DNA of 12,495 bases from Pseudomonadota bacterium. Its GTDB lineage: Bacteria > Pseudomonadota > Gammaproteobacteria > Xanthomonadales > Xanthomonadaceae. Of the stretch, positions 1 through 6,317 are shown in pieces. Made by a program: the position numbers and the translations under genes. The notes beneath the pieces were generated by a model, which was given only the letters and a program-made list of their open reading frames with translations, was not told where the DNA came from and did no database searches. The stretch lies in NCBI GenBank assembly GCA_019348095.1, contig JAHWKC010000040.1:1-12495 (forward strand). Direction: 5' to 3'. Each line of letters begins with the position of its first letter. Position 1 is the stretch's first letter.

Positions 1-36
1 GGCGGTGGTCACGGGATCCTCGCTCGTCTCGTCCAT
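1..36 (-). CDS. Possible start of a divergent gene (12 codons only)
   Basis: An ATG at 36-34 on the minus strand opens a frame that reads MDETSEDPVTTA and runs off the window edge. It would be transcribed divergently from the hydrolase fragment, with about 70 bases between the two starts. No convincing Shine-Dalgarno sequence precedes it, and twelve residues are too few to assign a family. It belongs to the foreign-looking first segment of the window. It could equally be non-coding. Confidence 0.22.
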   Translation of the reverse strand, partial: MDETSEDPVTTA

Positions 37-105
37 CCGGGAGCGGACCGTAGCGGTGGCCCGCCCAGTCCACCGGTCAGCGAGCCGGTGCCAGGATGGC
101 CGGCG

Positions 106-370
106 ATGATCACCGTCGACTCCACCGACGGGGTGCGCCTCGCGGTCCACGAGCTGGGCAACCCGGACCCCGACGCCCGCCCCCTCCTGCTCTGCCACGC
201 CACCGGGTTCCACGGGCGGGTGTGGCGGGCGCTGGCCGACGAGCTCCCCGAGCGCCGTTGCCTGGCCCTGGACTTCCGCGGCTACGGCGACTCGACCGAG
301 CAGGGCGGCGAGCTGACGTGGGACGGCTTCGGCCAGGACGTGCTCGCCGTGGCCGACGCGCTCGACCTGG
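106..370 (+). pseudogene. Alpha/beta hydrolase, N-terminal ~90 residues only, joined in frame to CcmF
   Basis: The frame opening at ATG 106 (AGGA at 93-96 as ribosome binding site; GTG at 88 is an alternative) begins MITVDSTDGVRLAVHELG and continues through LLLCHATGFHGRVWRAL and LALDFRGYGDS. These are the first strands and the oxyanion-hole HATGFHG loop of alpha/beta hydrolases of the epoxide hydrolase/haloperoxidase type. The nucleophile-elbow motif (GHSMGG type) that should follow about 15 residues after VADALDLG is absent. The frame instead becomes CcmF. The codon use and the protein look actinobacterial (Acidimicrobiia-like), unlike the rest of the window. It lacks its nucleophile and the whole second half of the fold, so it is not a working hydrolase. 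The right boundary is approximate (350-385). Confidence 0.7.
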
Positions 371-1179
371 GCAAGATCTCGGTCGGACCGCCCTACTTCG
401 CGCTGATGTTCGTGTTGCTGATGGCGCCGCTGGTATTGCTGCTGCCGCTGGGACCCTTGACGCGCTGGCAGCGCGAACAGGCTTCCCGGCCGCTGGCGAT
501 GCTGCTGCCGTGGGCGGGCCTTGCGCTGGTCGCGGGTATTGCCGGGTTCTTCCTCGCCCCGCAGGGCCAGTGGAAAGTGGCCGCCGGCGTGTTCGGCGCG
601 GTCTGGGTGGCCGCCGGCACCCTGCGCTTCGTGTGGACCCGCATCCAGGGCCGCCGCGTGCAGGGCATGCGCCGATTCACCCCGGAGATGCTCGGCATGA
701 CGCTCGCGCACCTGGGGGTCGCGGTATTTCTTGTTGGCGCCCTGCTGACCGAGGGCCTGAACCAGCAGCGCGAGGTCGCGGTGGCGCCGGGTGATTCGGT
801 GCAACTGGGCGACTACCGGTTCCGCTTCGACGATGTGGCGCACAGCCAGGGCCCGAACTACGAGGCCGACCGCGGCACCGTGAGCGTGTTCGAGGACGAC
901 CGCCCATTGACCGTGATGCACCCGGAAAAACGCCTCTACGCCAGCGGTGGCCAGGTCATGACCGAGGCCGCGATCTCGCGCGGCATCACCCGTGACCTGT
1001 ACGTCGCCCTGGGCGAGCCGCTCGGCGGCGGCACGTGGGCGCTGCGCGTGCACATCAAACCCTTTGTGCGATGGATCTGGGCCGGTGCGCTGCTGATGAT
1101 GCTCGGCGGTTTTGTCACCGCGGCCGACCGTCGCTTCCGCCCGCCCCCGCCCGACCGTCGCCTGGAGACTGCACCGTGA
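371..1179 (+). CDS. ccmF: CcmF haem lyase subunit, C-terminal part only (5' end lost at a chimeric join)
   Basis: CcmF is the large membrane subunit of the CcmF/H haem lyase that attaches haem to apocytochrome c at the periplasmic face. The portion here starts around GKISVGPPYF and contains hydrophobic spans (MFVLLMAPLVLLLPLG, PLAMLLPWAGLALVAGIAGFF, AGVFGAVWVAAGTLRFVW). It also has the conserved AHLGVAVFLVG helix, whose His probably corresponds to the transmembrane haem-b ligand known in E. coli CcmF. A periplasmic region (residues with LGDYRFRF, GPNYEADRG) and a final helix (FVRWIWAGALLMMLGGFV) follow. About 270 of an expected ~650 residues are present. The TGA stop overlaps the GTG start of ccmG, as usual in ccm operons. 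The upstream part of this ORF is an unrelated hydrolase, so the real gene start lies outside this window. Confidence 0.93.
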
Positions 1180-1766
1180 TCGATGCCCCCACTGCTGCAC
1201 CCCGCAGCTCCGCCATGCGCTGGCTGCCGCTGGTGGTGGTCGCATTGCTCGGCGTGCTGCTCGCGGCCGGCGTCTGGCTCAGCCGCGACCCGAATCGCGA
1301 GGCACTGCCCTCGCCGCTGATCGGCAAACCGGCGCCGGCGTTCGAACTGCCGGTGCTGCACGAGCCGGGGCGCCAGGTCTCCTCCGAGGAACTGCGCGGC
1401 GCGCCGTACCTGCTCAATGTCTGGGGCAGTTGGTGCCCGGCCTGCCGCGACGAACACCCGGTGCTGACGCGGTTCGCCGAGACCCGGCGCGTGCGCGTGG
1501 TCGGCTTCAACTGGAAGGACGAACACGCCGATGCGATGCGCTGGCTGGAGCAGTTCGGCAACCCCTACTGGCTGGTGCTGACCGACTACGAGGGCGACGT
1601 CGCAATCGACTGGGGCATCTATGGCGCGCCGGAGACGTTTCTGGTCGATGCCAATGGCGTGGTGCGCTGGAAGCATGTCGGGCCGATGACCGACGCCACC
1701 ATCGAGCAGGACCTGCTGCCGGTGCTGGCCGAAGTGGAGCAGGCCGGCCGGGGGCGGGCACTGTGA
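1176..1766 (+). CDS. ccmG: CcmG/DsbE thiol:disulfide interchange protein
   Basis: This is a membrane-anchored periplasmic thioredoxin-fold reductase that keeps apocytochrome c (and CcmH) cysteines reduced for haem ligation. The GTG at 1176 overlaps the ccmF stop and has GGAG eight bases upstream; an in-frame ATG at 1215 is an alternative that keeps the anchor. The 196-aa product has one N-terminal helix (about residues 15-34, WLPLVVVALLGVLLAAGVWL). It then has the DsbE-type GKPAPAFELPVL entry, the redox motif WCPAC (Cys87, Cys90) and the GAPET loop with the likely cis-Pro152. Length and motif order match the family. The gene ends by overlapping a GTG that was probably the ancestral ccmH start. 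Confidence 0.95.
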   Translation: MIDAPTAAPRSSAMRWLPLVVVALLGVLLAAGVWLSRDPNREALPSPLIGKPAPAFELPVLHEPGRQVSSEELRGAPYLLNVWGSWCPACRDEHPVLTRFAETRRVRVVGFNWKDEHADAMRWLEQFGNPYWLVLTDYEGDVAIDWGIYGAPETFLVDANGVVRWKHVGPMTDATIEQDLLPVLAEVEQAGRGRAL

Positions 1767-1789
1767 TCGCCGCGATGGCAGGAAGCAAC

Positions 1790-1940
1790 AGCAAATCCCC
1801 CCTGCCCCCCTTTTTCAAAGGGGGGATCCGCCGGTGCATGACCTTCCCCTTTTTCAAAGGGAGGGACAGCCAAGTCGCGGACGCTACGAACCAGCTTCTG
1901 GCCTCCCCCTTTGGAAAACGGGGATTGAGGGGGATTTGCT
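1790..1940 (+). repeat. MITE-like palindromic element (PPFFKGG-type) in the ccmH leader
   Basis: The 151-bp element is bounded by a perfect 12-bp terminal inverted repeat, agcaaatccccc at 1790-1801 and its reverse complement at 1929-1940. The two arms stay similar inward (1790-1829 against 1901-1940). Inside is a perfect 9-bp hairpin (CCCCCCTTT 1805-1813 with AAAGGGGGG 1817-1825), a second hairpin (CCCTTT 1847-1852 with AAAGGG 1856-1861) and a weaker third near 1904-1923. Read on the plus strand it encodes SPLPPFFKGG and TFPFFKG; the minus strand reads NPPQSPFSKGG. This is a widely dispersed non-autonomous palindromic repeat family. It separates the ccmG stop from the ccmH signal peptide, where ccm genes normally overlap. 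No clear target-site duplication is visible. Confidence 0.8.
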
Positions 1941-1942
1941 TC

Positions 1943-2368
1943 ATGCTGCTGCTCTGCCTGTTGCTGACTCCTCTCACCGCCCTCGCCCAGCCCGCCACTG
2001 ATCCCACTCCGCCGCAGTTCACCGACCGTGCCGAGGAGCGCCGCTTCAACGCGCTGGTCGCCGAGCTGCGCTGCGTGATGTGCCAGAACCAGTCGCTGGC
2101 CGATTCCAACGCGCAGATCGCCGTTGACCTGCGTCGAGAAGTGCTCGGGCTCATGCAGCAGGGCAAGAGCGACGCCGAAATCAAGGAGTTCCTGGTGGCG
2201 CGCTATGGCGAATTCGTGCTGTATCGCCCGCAGGTCGGCGCGCGCACGTGGCTGCTGTGGTTCGGGCCATTGCTGCTGCTGGTGATCGGCGGCGTGGTGC
2301 TTGCGCACGTGGTGCGCCAGCGCGGCGGCGGCCAACCGGTTGCCGACGACGAAGACCAGGAGTGGTGA
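1943..2368 (+). CDS. ccmH: CcmH cytochrome c maturation protein (CycL type)
   Basis: This is a periplasmic thioredoxin-like component of the haem lyase that handles the CXXCH cysteines of apocytochrome c. From ATG 1943 the product is 141 aa: a signal peptide (MLLLCLLLTPLTALA), the diagnostic LRCVMCQ motif (Cys44, Cys47), a three-helix domain to about residue 97, a membrane helix (WLLWFGPLLLLVIGGVVLAHVV, about 103-124) and a short acidic tail. The start is chosen because it begins the signal peptide and has GAGGGGGA (1927-1934) nine bases upstream; that Shine-Dalgarno lies inside the repeat element. An in-frame GTG at 1763, overlapping the ccmG stop, would add 60 repeat-encoded residues before the signal peptide. 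It is probably the relic of the original coupled start. The stop overlaps the ccmI start (TGATG). Confidence 0.93.
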   Translation: MLLLCLLLTPLTALAQPATDPTPPQFTDRAEERRFNALVAELRCVMCQNQSLADSNAQIAVDLRREVLGLMQQGKSDAEIKEFLVARYGEFVLYRPQVGARTWLLWFGPLLLLVIGGVVLAHVVRQRGGGQPVADDEDQEW

Positions 2369-3369
2369 TGGCCGCGTTCGTGATCATCGGCGCCATCCTG
2401 GCACTGCTCGCCCTGGCCTACGTCGCGCGGCCGCTGTGGCGCGCCACTCCGACCGCATGCGTCGCGGTGGTCGCCACCCTGGCGCTGCTCACCGGCGCGA
2501 CTTACCTGTGGATCGGCACGCCCGACGCACTCGACCCGGCCAATCGCCGGTCGCCGGACACACTTCCCGAGGCAATCGCACAGCTCGAAACGGAGCTGGA
2601 ACGCGACCCGCGCCAGATCGAGGGCTGGCGCCTGCTCGGTCGCGCCTACACCGCCGCTGCACGTCCAGACGACGCGCGCAACGCCCACGCGCGTGCGTTG
2701 GCGCTCGATCCCGCGGACCCCAACCTGCTGGTCGAGGCCGCCGAGTCGCGTGCGAACGCCGCACCCGGCCGCCGCTTCGACGACGCGGCCAACGCTATGC
2801 TCGAACGCGCGGTCGAACAGCAGCCGATGCACCAGCGGGCGCGCTGGTTCCTCGGCATTGCCCGGCGCCAGGCCGGCCAGCATGCCGAAGCCGCCGCCAC
2901 CTGGGAGCCGCTCCTGACGGTAGTCGAACCCGGCACTGCCGCCACCCTGCGCCCCCAGATCGACGCCGCACGCGCCGACGCCGGTCTCGAGCCGCTCCCA
3001 CCGGCCGCCGCGGAGTCCGGCAGCGCGCGCAGCATCACCGTCAGCATCTCGCTCGACCCGGCCCTCGCCATGCGCCTGCAGGAGGGCGCGGTGGTGTACG
3101 TGATCGCCCGCCAGCCGGGCGGCGCACCGATGCCGGTGGCGGTCGAACGCCTGCCGGCGACTGCGCTTCCGACGGTGATCACCCTGGACGACGGCGACAG
3201 CCCGATGCCGACGCTCAAGCTGTCGCAACTCGATGAGGTGGAGATCACCGCGCGCATTTCCGCCAGCGGCGACGCGGTCGCACGCGGGGGCGACTTCGAG
3301 GCCGCGCCGGCGACCGTCGGCGCGGGCCAGGAGGCAGCGGCGTTGATGATCGATCGTGTGGTGGAATAG
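2368..3369 (+). CDS. ccmI: CcmI/CycH cytochrome c biogenesis TPR chaperone
   Basis: CcmI binds the C-terminus of apocytochrome c and delivers it to the haem lyase. The 333-aa product has two N-terminal membrane helices (AAFVIIGAILALLALAYVA, then ACVAVVATLALLTGATYLWIG). TPR-like helices follow at about residues 65-205 (IEGWRLLGRAYTAAARPDDA, ARWFLGIARRQAGQHAEAAA). A C-terminal beta-rich domain (SITVSISLDPAL through EVEITARISASGD) is typical of the fused CcmI periplasmic domain. ATG 2368 overlaps the ccmH stop by one base and has AGGAG at 2358-2362. It is the last gene of the ccm operon here; a repeat follows within 30 bases. Confidence 0.92.
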   Translation: MAAFVIIGAILALLALAYVARPLWRATPTACVAVVATLALLTGATYLWIGTPDALDPANRRSPDTLPEAIAQLETELERDPRQIEGWRLLGRAYTAAARPDDARNAHARALALDPADPNLLVEAAESRANAAPGRRFDDAANAMLERAVEQQPMHQRARWFLGIARRQAGQHAEAAATWEPLLTVVEPGTAATLRPQIDAARADAGLEPLPPAAAESGSARSITVSISLDPALAMRLQEGAVVYVIARQPGGAPMPVAVERLPATALPTVITLDDGDSPMPTLKLSQLDEVEITARISASGDAVARGGDFEAAPATVGAGQEAAALMIDRVVE

Positions 3370-3395
3370 GCGCCACACACGCGCTATTCGTTGAA

Positions 3396-3512
3396 CGTCA
3401 TTCCGGCGAAAGCGGGAACCCAGTGACTTTGGCTTTGCGCTTTCAATCTCTCACTCGAACACTCCACCAAGAAAACCCGAGACGCTGGATTCCCGCCTTC
3501 GCGGGAATGACG
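3396..3512 (+). repeat. Palindromic intergenic repeat with ~30-bp imperfect inverted ends (VPAFAGMT type)
   Basis: The left arm (3396-3425, starting cgtcattccggcgaaagcgg) and the right arm (3481-3512, ending cgcgggaatgacg) are imperfect inverted copies. Each carries an internal hairpin around the gcgaa/ttcgc centre. The 55-bp middle is unlike the arms. On the minus strand it codes for VPAFAGMT and HSREGGNPAS, which are familiar spurious peptides from a repeat common in Xanthomonadaceae and other proteobacteria. It fills most of the ccmI-metX gap. The left arm has more mismatches to the typical repeat than the right arm. The metX ribosome binding site begins five bases after it. Confidence 0.8.
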
Positions 3513-3534
3513 AGCCAAGGAGTCACGCACCGGC

Positions 3535-4683
3535 ATGACCGAATTCATCCCCCCCGGCACCCGCTTCATCGACCTGCCCGCCGCCTTCCCGATGAAACGT
3601 GGTGGCGCGCTGCACGGCGCGCGCGTCGCGTTCGAAACCTGGGGCACGCTCAACGCCGCGCGCGACAACGCGATCCTGATCGTCACCGGCCTCTCGCCCG
3701 ACGCGCATGCCGCCGCCAACGATGGCAATCCAGAGCCCGGCTGGTGGGAAGCGATGATCGGGCCCGGCAAACCCATCGACAGCGATCGCTGGTTCGTGGT
3801 GTGCGTGAACTCGCTCGGCAGCTGCAAGGGCTCCACCGGTCCGGCTTCGATCGATCCCGGCACCGGCGCGCTGTACCGGCTGGCGTTCCCGCAGCTGTCG
3901 ATCGAGGACGGCGCCGAGGCGGCGGTCCATGTCGTGCGCGAACTCGGCATCGAGCAGCTGGCATGCGTGATCGGCAACTCGATGGGCGGCATGACCGCAC
4001 TGGCGCTGCTGGTGCGCCATCCGGGCATCGCCCGCAGCCACATCAACATCTCCGGCGCCGCACGCGCGCTGCCGTTCTCCATCGCGATCCGCTCGCTGCA
4101 ACGTGAGGCCATCCGCCTGGACCCGCAATGGAATAGTGGCCACTACGACGACGACAGCTACCCCGAATCGGGCATGCGCATGGCGCGCAAGCTCGGCGTG
4201 ATCACCTACCGCTCGGCATTGGAATGGGACGGCCGCTTCGGCCGGGTGCGACTCGACCAATCCTCGCAGGACCCCGACCGCCCCGACTACGAACCGTTCG
4301 GCCTGGAGTTCGAGGTCGAAAGCTACCTGGAAGCCCACGCCCGCCGTTTCGTGCGCCGCTTCGACCCCAACTGCTATCTCTACCTGAGCCGCTCGATGGA
4401 CTGGTTCGACCTGGGCGACTACTGCGCACAGAAGTGCGGCGACAGCCAAGCCGACACCCGCGCCGGCCTCGCCTCCATCCGCGTCGGCAAGGCGCTCGCG
4501 ATTGGCGTCGAAACCGACATCCTGTTCCCCCTGCAGCAGCAACGCGAGATCGCCGAGGGACTGCGCGAAGGCGGTGCCGACGCGGACTTCCTGCCGCTGC
4601 CCTCGCCGCAGGGCCACGACGCGTTTCTGGTCGACATCGCGCGCTTCGGACCCGCGGTCCAGGGATTTCTCGCCAGCCTGTAA
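3535..4683 (+). CDS. metX: MetX-family acyltransferase, probably serine O-succinyltransferase
   Basis: This is an alpha/beta-hydrolase-fold acyltransferase that moves an acyl group from CoA to an amino-acid hydroxyl. The 382-aa product has the full catalytic triad in family positions: Ser149 in GNSMGG, Asp328 in GVETDILFP and His361 in GHDAF. The substrate-pocket segment is NSLGSCKGSTGPAS (about 92-105), not the NVLGGCQGTTGP of homoserine O-acetyltransferases. To my knowledge this form marks the serine O-succinyltransferases of xanthomonads, which make O-succinyl-L-serine for cysteine synthesis. Homoserine O-succinylation remains possible, and many databases label such proteins as homoserine acetyltransferase. 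AAGGAG at 3517-3522 supports ATG 3535. It appears monocistronic. A cysteine dioxygenase lies 324 bases downstream, so the locus has a sulfur-metabolism theme. Confidence 0.9.
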   Translation: MTEFIPPGTRFIDLPAAFPMKRGGALHGARVAFETWGTLNAARDNAILIVTGLSPDAHAAANDGNPEPGWWEAMIGPGKPIDSDRWFVVCVNSLGSCKGSTGPASIDPGTGALYRLAFPQLSIEDGAEAAVHVVRELGIEQLACVIGNSMGGMTALALLVRHPGIARSHINISGAARALPFSIAIRSLQREAIRLDPQWNSGHYDDDSYPESGMRMARKLGVITYRSALEWDGRFGRVRLDQSSQDPDRPDYEPFGLEFEVESYLEAHARRFVRRFDPNCYLYLSRSMDWFDLGDYCAQKCGDSQADTRAGLASIRVGKALAIGVETDILFPLQQQREIAEGLREGGADADFLPLPSPQGHDAFLVDIARFGPAVQGFLASL

Positions 4684-4785
4684 GCCTCTCCGCCGGGGAA
4701 AGAGGCAGCGCGTGACGGCGTCTGTCCCGAGCCAGACGGCTCGCTGGTGGATTCGCCCGCACGCAATTTATGCCATCACTCCTGG

Positions 4786-4910
4786 ATCGCTCACATTGAT
4801 GCCGGAACCGGTGAAGGGCTACGTCACCGGCGGCGTCATGGCGGCACCGGAAGTCCATGGGGCACTGTCTACCTCGACGCCCTCGACGGCCATGTCTACG
4901 CGTTGCAGGA
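4786..4910 (+). pseudogene. Decayed PQQ-type beta-propeller relic (two frame changes)
   Basis: The 324-base gap between metX and the dioxygenase has no intact gene, but protein similarity can be read by switching frames. One frame gives HIDAGTGE (4792-4815). The next gives KGYVTGGVMAAPEV (4814-4855). The first frame then resumes with GTVYLDALDGHVYALQ (4861-4908). Together these follow the order of a PQQ/BamB-like repeat blade, of the form LDAxTGE - TGGxVxxxPxV - xGTVYxGSLDGxVYALD. The two shifts restore the original frame. No start, signal peptide or further blade is visible on either side, so this looks like a residue of a deleted quinoprotein or BamB-like gene. The rest of the gap (4684-4785 and 4911-5007) shows nothing I can name. 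Confidence 0.55.
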
Positions 4911-5007
4911 ATCTCTTCCGCAAAAATTCAGCCGTCAGCTCGCCACCAATCGTGGGGCGCCGCTGGGCCGCAGGCGCCCGAGCGCAGGCCGGCGTAAACT
5001 CCTCGCC

Positions 5008-5598
5008 ATGAACGCCCAAGCCCTGCCCGACATCGCCTTCCCCGGTCACGACAAGTTGGTCACCGCGCTGGACGCCGCGGTCGGGCGCGGCGACGAGCAC
5101 GAGGTCACCGCCGCCTTGCGCGACACACTGTGCCGGCTGATCCGGGACCGCGACGTCAGCCTGCCGCCATGCGTCCATGAGCCGATCGACGACCACTACG
5201 CGCGCCGCGAGATCTACCGCAGCCCCGACCTGGGCTACAGCGTGGTGGCGATGACCTGGGGGCCCGGCCAGGGCACGCCGGTGCACGATCACTGCGGGCT
5301 GTGGTGCGTGGAGGGCGTGTGGGACGGCGAACTGGAGATCACCCAGTTCGAATTGCTCGAGCGCGACGGCGAGCGCTTCCGCTTCCGCGCCGCCGGCGGC
5401 ATGCAAGCGGGCCCCGGCAGTGCCGGCAGCCTGATCCCGCCGCACGAATACCACACCATCCGCAACACCAGCGCCGATCACGTGGCCATTTCGCTGCACA
5501 TCTACAAGGCGCCGATGGACACCTGCTCGGCGTTCGTTCCGCACGAGGGCGAATGGTTCGCCCGCAGGGACCAGGCGCTGGACACCGACGCGCCCTAG
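5008..5598 (+). CDS. Cysteine dioxygenase family protein (type I, probably Arg-type)
   Basis: This is a cupin-fold mononuclear iron enzyme that would oxidise the thiol of L-cysteine to cysteine sulfinate. The 196-aa product shows the 3-His iron site: His93 and His95 in PVHDH, and His149 in HEYHTIRN. It also has the active-site tyrosine in ISLHIYKAPMDTCSAF (Tyr166), a region very like the HLYSPPFDTC of mammalian CDO. By unaided alignment Arg67 falls at the substrate-carboxylate Arg of cysteine-specific enzymes, where mercaptopropionate dioxygenases have Gln. Cys100 falls at the Cys that cross-links to Tyr in mammalian CDO. ATG 5008 has no clear Shine-Dalgarno, but TAAACT lies seven bases upstream, which could be the -10 of a leaderless mRNA. 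3-Mercaptopropionate dioxygenase is the main alternative. Confidence 0.88.
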   Translation: MNAQALPDIAFPGHDKLVTALDAAVGRGDEHEVTAALRDTLCRLIRDRDVSLPPCVHEPIDDHYARREIYRSPDLGYSVVAMTWGPGQGTPVHDHCGLWCVEGVWDGELEITQFELLERDGERFRFRAAGGMQAGPGSAGSLIPPHEYHTIRNTSADHVAISLHIYKAPMDTCSAFVPHEGEWFARRDQALDTDAP

Positions 5599-5632
5599 GC
5601 CCCGCCGCGCCTGCACAGGCCCAAGCGCCTCC

Positions 5633-5707
5633 GTAGGAGCGCCCCATGGGCGCAAAGCCCGACGCGACGCGATCCCGGCTCCGATCGCGGGCATGGCCCG
5701 CTCCTAC
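5633..5707. repeat. GTAGGAGC-ended palindromic repeat, copy 1
   Basis: The 75-bp segment opens with gtaggagcg and closes with cgctcctac, a perfect inverted pair. Smaller palindromic stretches lie inside (gcgatcccggctccgatcgc, gcccatggggc-like). The same ends occur in the longer copy at 7954-8090. Repeats with these ends are frequent between genes in Xanthomonadaceae and related groups. It sits just after the dioxygenase. Confidence 0.7.
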
Positions 5708-5734
5708 ATATCCGACCGCCGCAGGCACACGTAG

Positions 5735-5755
5735 AGCGGAGCTTGCTCCGCTTTT
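5735..5755 (+). terminator. Palindrome with T tract, candidate intrinsic terminator after the dioxygenase
   Basis: AGCGGAGC (5735-5742) pairs perfectly with GCTCCGCT (5745-5752) across a two-base centre and is followed by TTT, giving TTTT including the stem end. On the plus strand this can end transcription from the dioxygenase gene about 135 bases upstream. The T run is short. The palindrome itself resembles another dispersed xanthomonad repeat, so it may serve both roles. Confidence 0.5.
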
Positions 5756-5786
5756 CCTGTTTCGGCAGGCCCGAAAACTGGATCCC

Positions 5787-6005
<219 letters not shown>

Positions 6006-6087
6006 CTAGGCCGGCAAACGTTAGGATTTCCGCACGGTGACGTGATGGAGGGTTTAACCGGCAGCGCTCATTTGCCGATGATCGCGC

Positions 6088-6116
6088 CAAAGAAAGAAGG
6101 CCCGCGATCGCGGGCC
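6088..6116 (-). terminator. Intrinsic terminator of the tRNA-Leu gene
   Basis: A perfect 18-base palindrome, ggcccgcgatcgcgggcc (6099-6116), is followed on the minus strand by TTCTTTCTTT (6098-6089). It begins 24 bases after the tRNA CCA end and is the expected rho-independent terminator for that transcript. Confidence 0.85.
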
Positions 6117-6139
6117 CTCAGCTGTCCGGTGCTGCTGTC

Positions 6140-6226
6140 TGGTGCCGAAGGTGGGACTCGAACCCACACGCTTTTAAGGGCGGCGGATTTTGAGTCCGCT
6201 GCGTCTACCGATTCCGCCACTTCGGC
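6140..6226 (-). tRNA. tRNA-Leu (anticodon CAA)
   Basis: Read on the minus strand, the 87-nt gene has the acceptor stem GCCGAAG/CTTCGGC and an encoded ACCA 3' end. It has the D-arm AATCGGTAGACGC. The anticodon stem GCGGA/TCCGC encloses the loop CTCAAAA (anticodon CAA, reading UUG). A long class II variable arm (GCCCTTAAAAGCG region) and the T arm GTGGGTTCGAGTCCCAC complete it. The long variable arm fits leucine. It is followed by a strong terminator and has a -10-like TATACT just upstream, so it appears to be a single-gene transcript. Confidence 0.97.
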
Positions 6227-6235
6227 CGGCCGCGC

Positions 6236-6241
6236 AGTATA
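6236..6241 (-). promoter_or_regulatory. Candidate -10 box of the tRNA-Leu promoter
   Basis: TATACT on the minus strand ends nine bases before the mature tRNA 5' end, which is the right spacing for a short leader. No good -35 hexamer is evident 16-18 bases further upstream. Confidence 0.5.
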
Positions 6242-6317
6242 GCCGAGCCCGCTTGCGGCGCTCCAGCGAAATATCCGTCGCCCGACGCGGTGGCGGCGCT
6301 GCGGCTACGATGCGGGC

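Noticed and set aside
88..1179. A single 363-aa hydrolase-CcmF fusion protein
   Set aside because: The hydrolase is cut before its nucleophile, CcmF lacks its first half, the two sides differ in apparent origin, and the join lies at likely shared sequence. Treated as a chimera.
1112..1942. Long extension of the ccmH frame upstream through ccmG
   Set aside because: It runs out of frame through the conserved ccmG gene and then through a repeat. Only the part from 1943 shows CcmH features.
2203..3378. 391-aa minus-strand ORF opposite ccmI
   Set aside because: It is an antisense shadow of ccmI, which has clear TPR and membrane features on the plus strand.
1790..3512. A CRISPR array, considered because of multiple palindromic repeats
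   Set aside because: The repeats are few, of different families, not evenly spaced, and show no repeat-spacer pattern or cas genes.
6042..6242. Plus-strand ORF of 66 aa containing EGGTRTHTLLRAADFESAAS
   Set aside because: It is a translation across the tRNA-Leu gene and its terminator. The EGGTRTHT peptide is a well-known artefact of reading antisense to tRNA genes.
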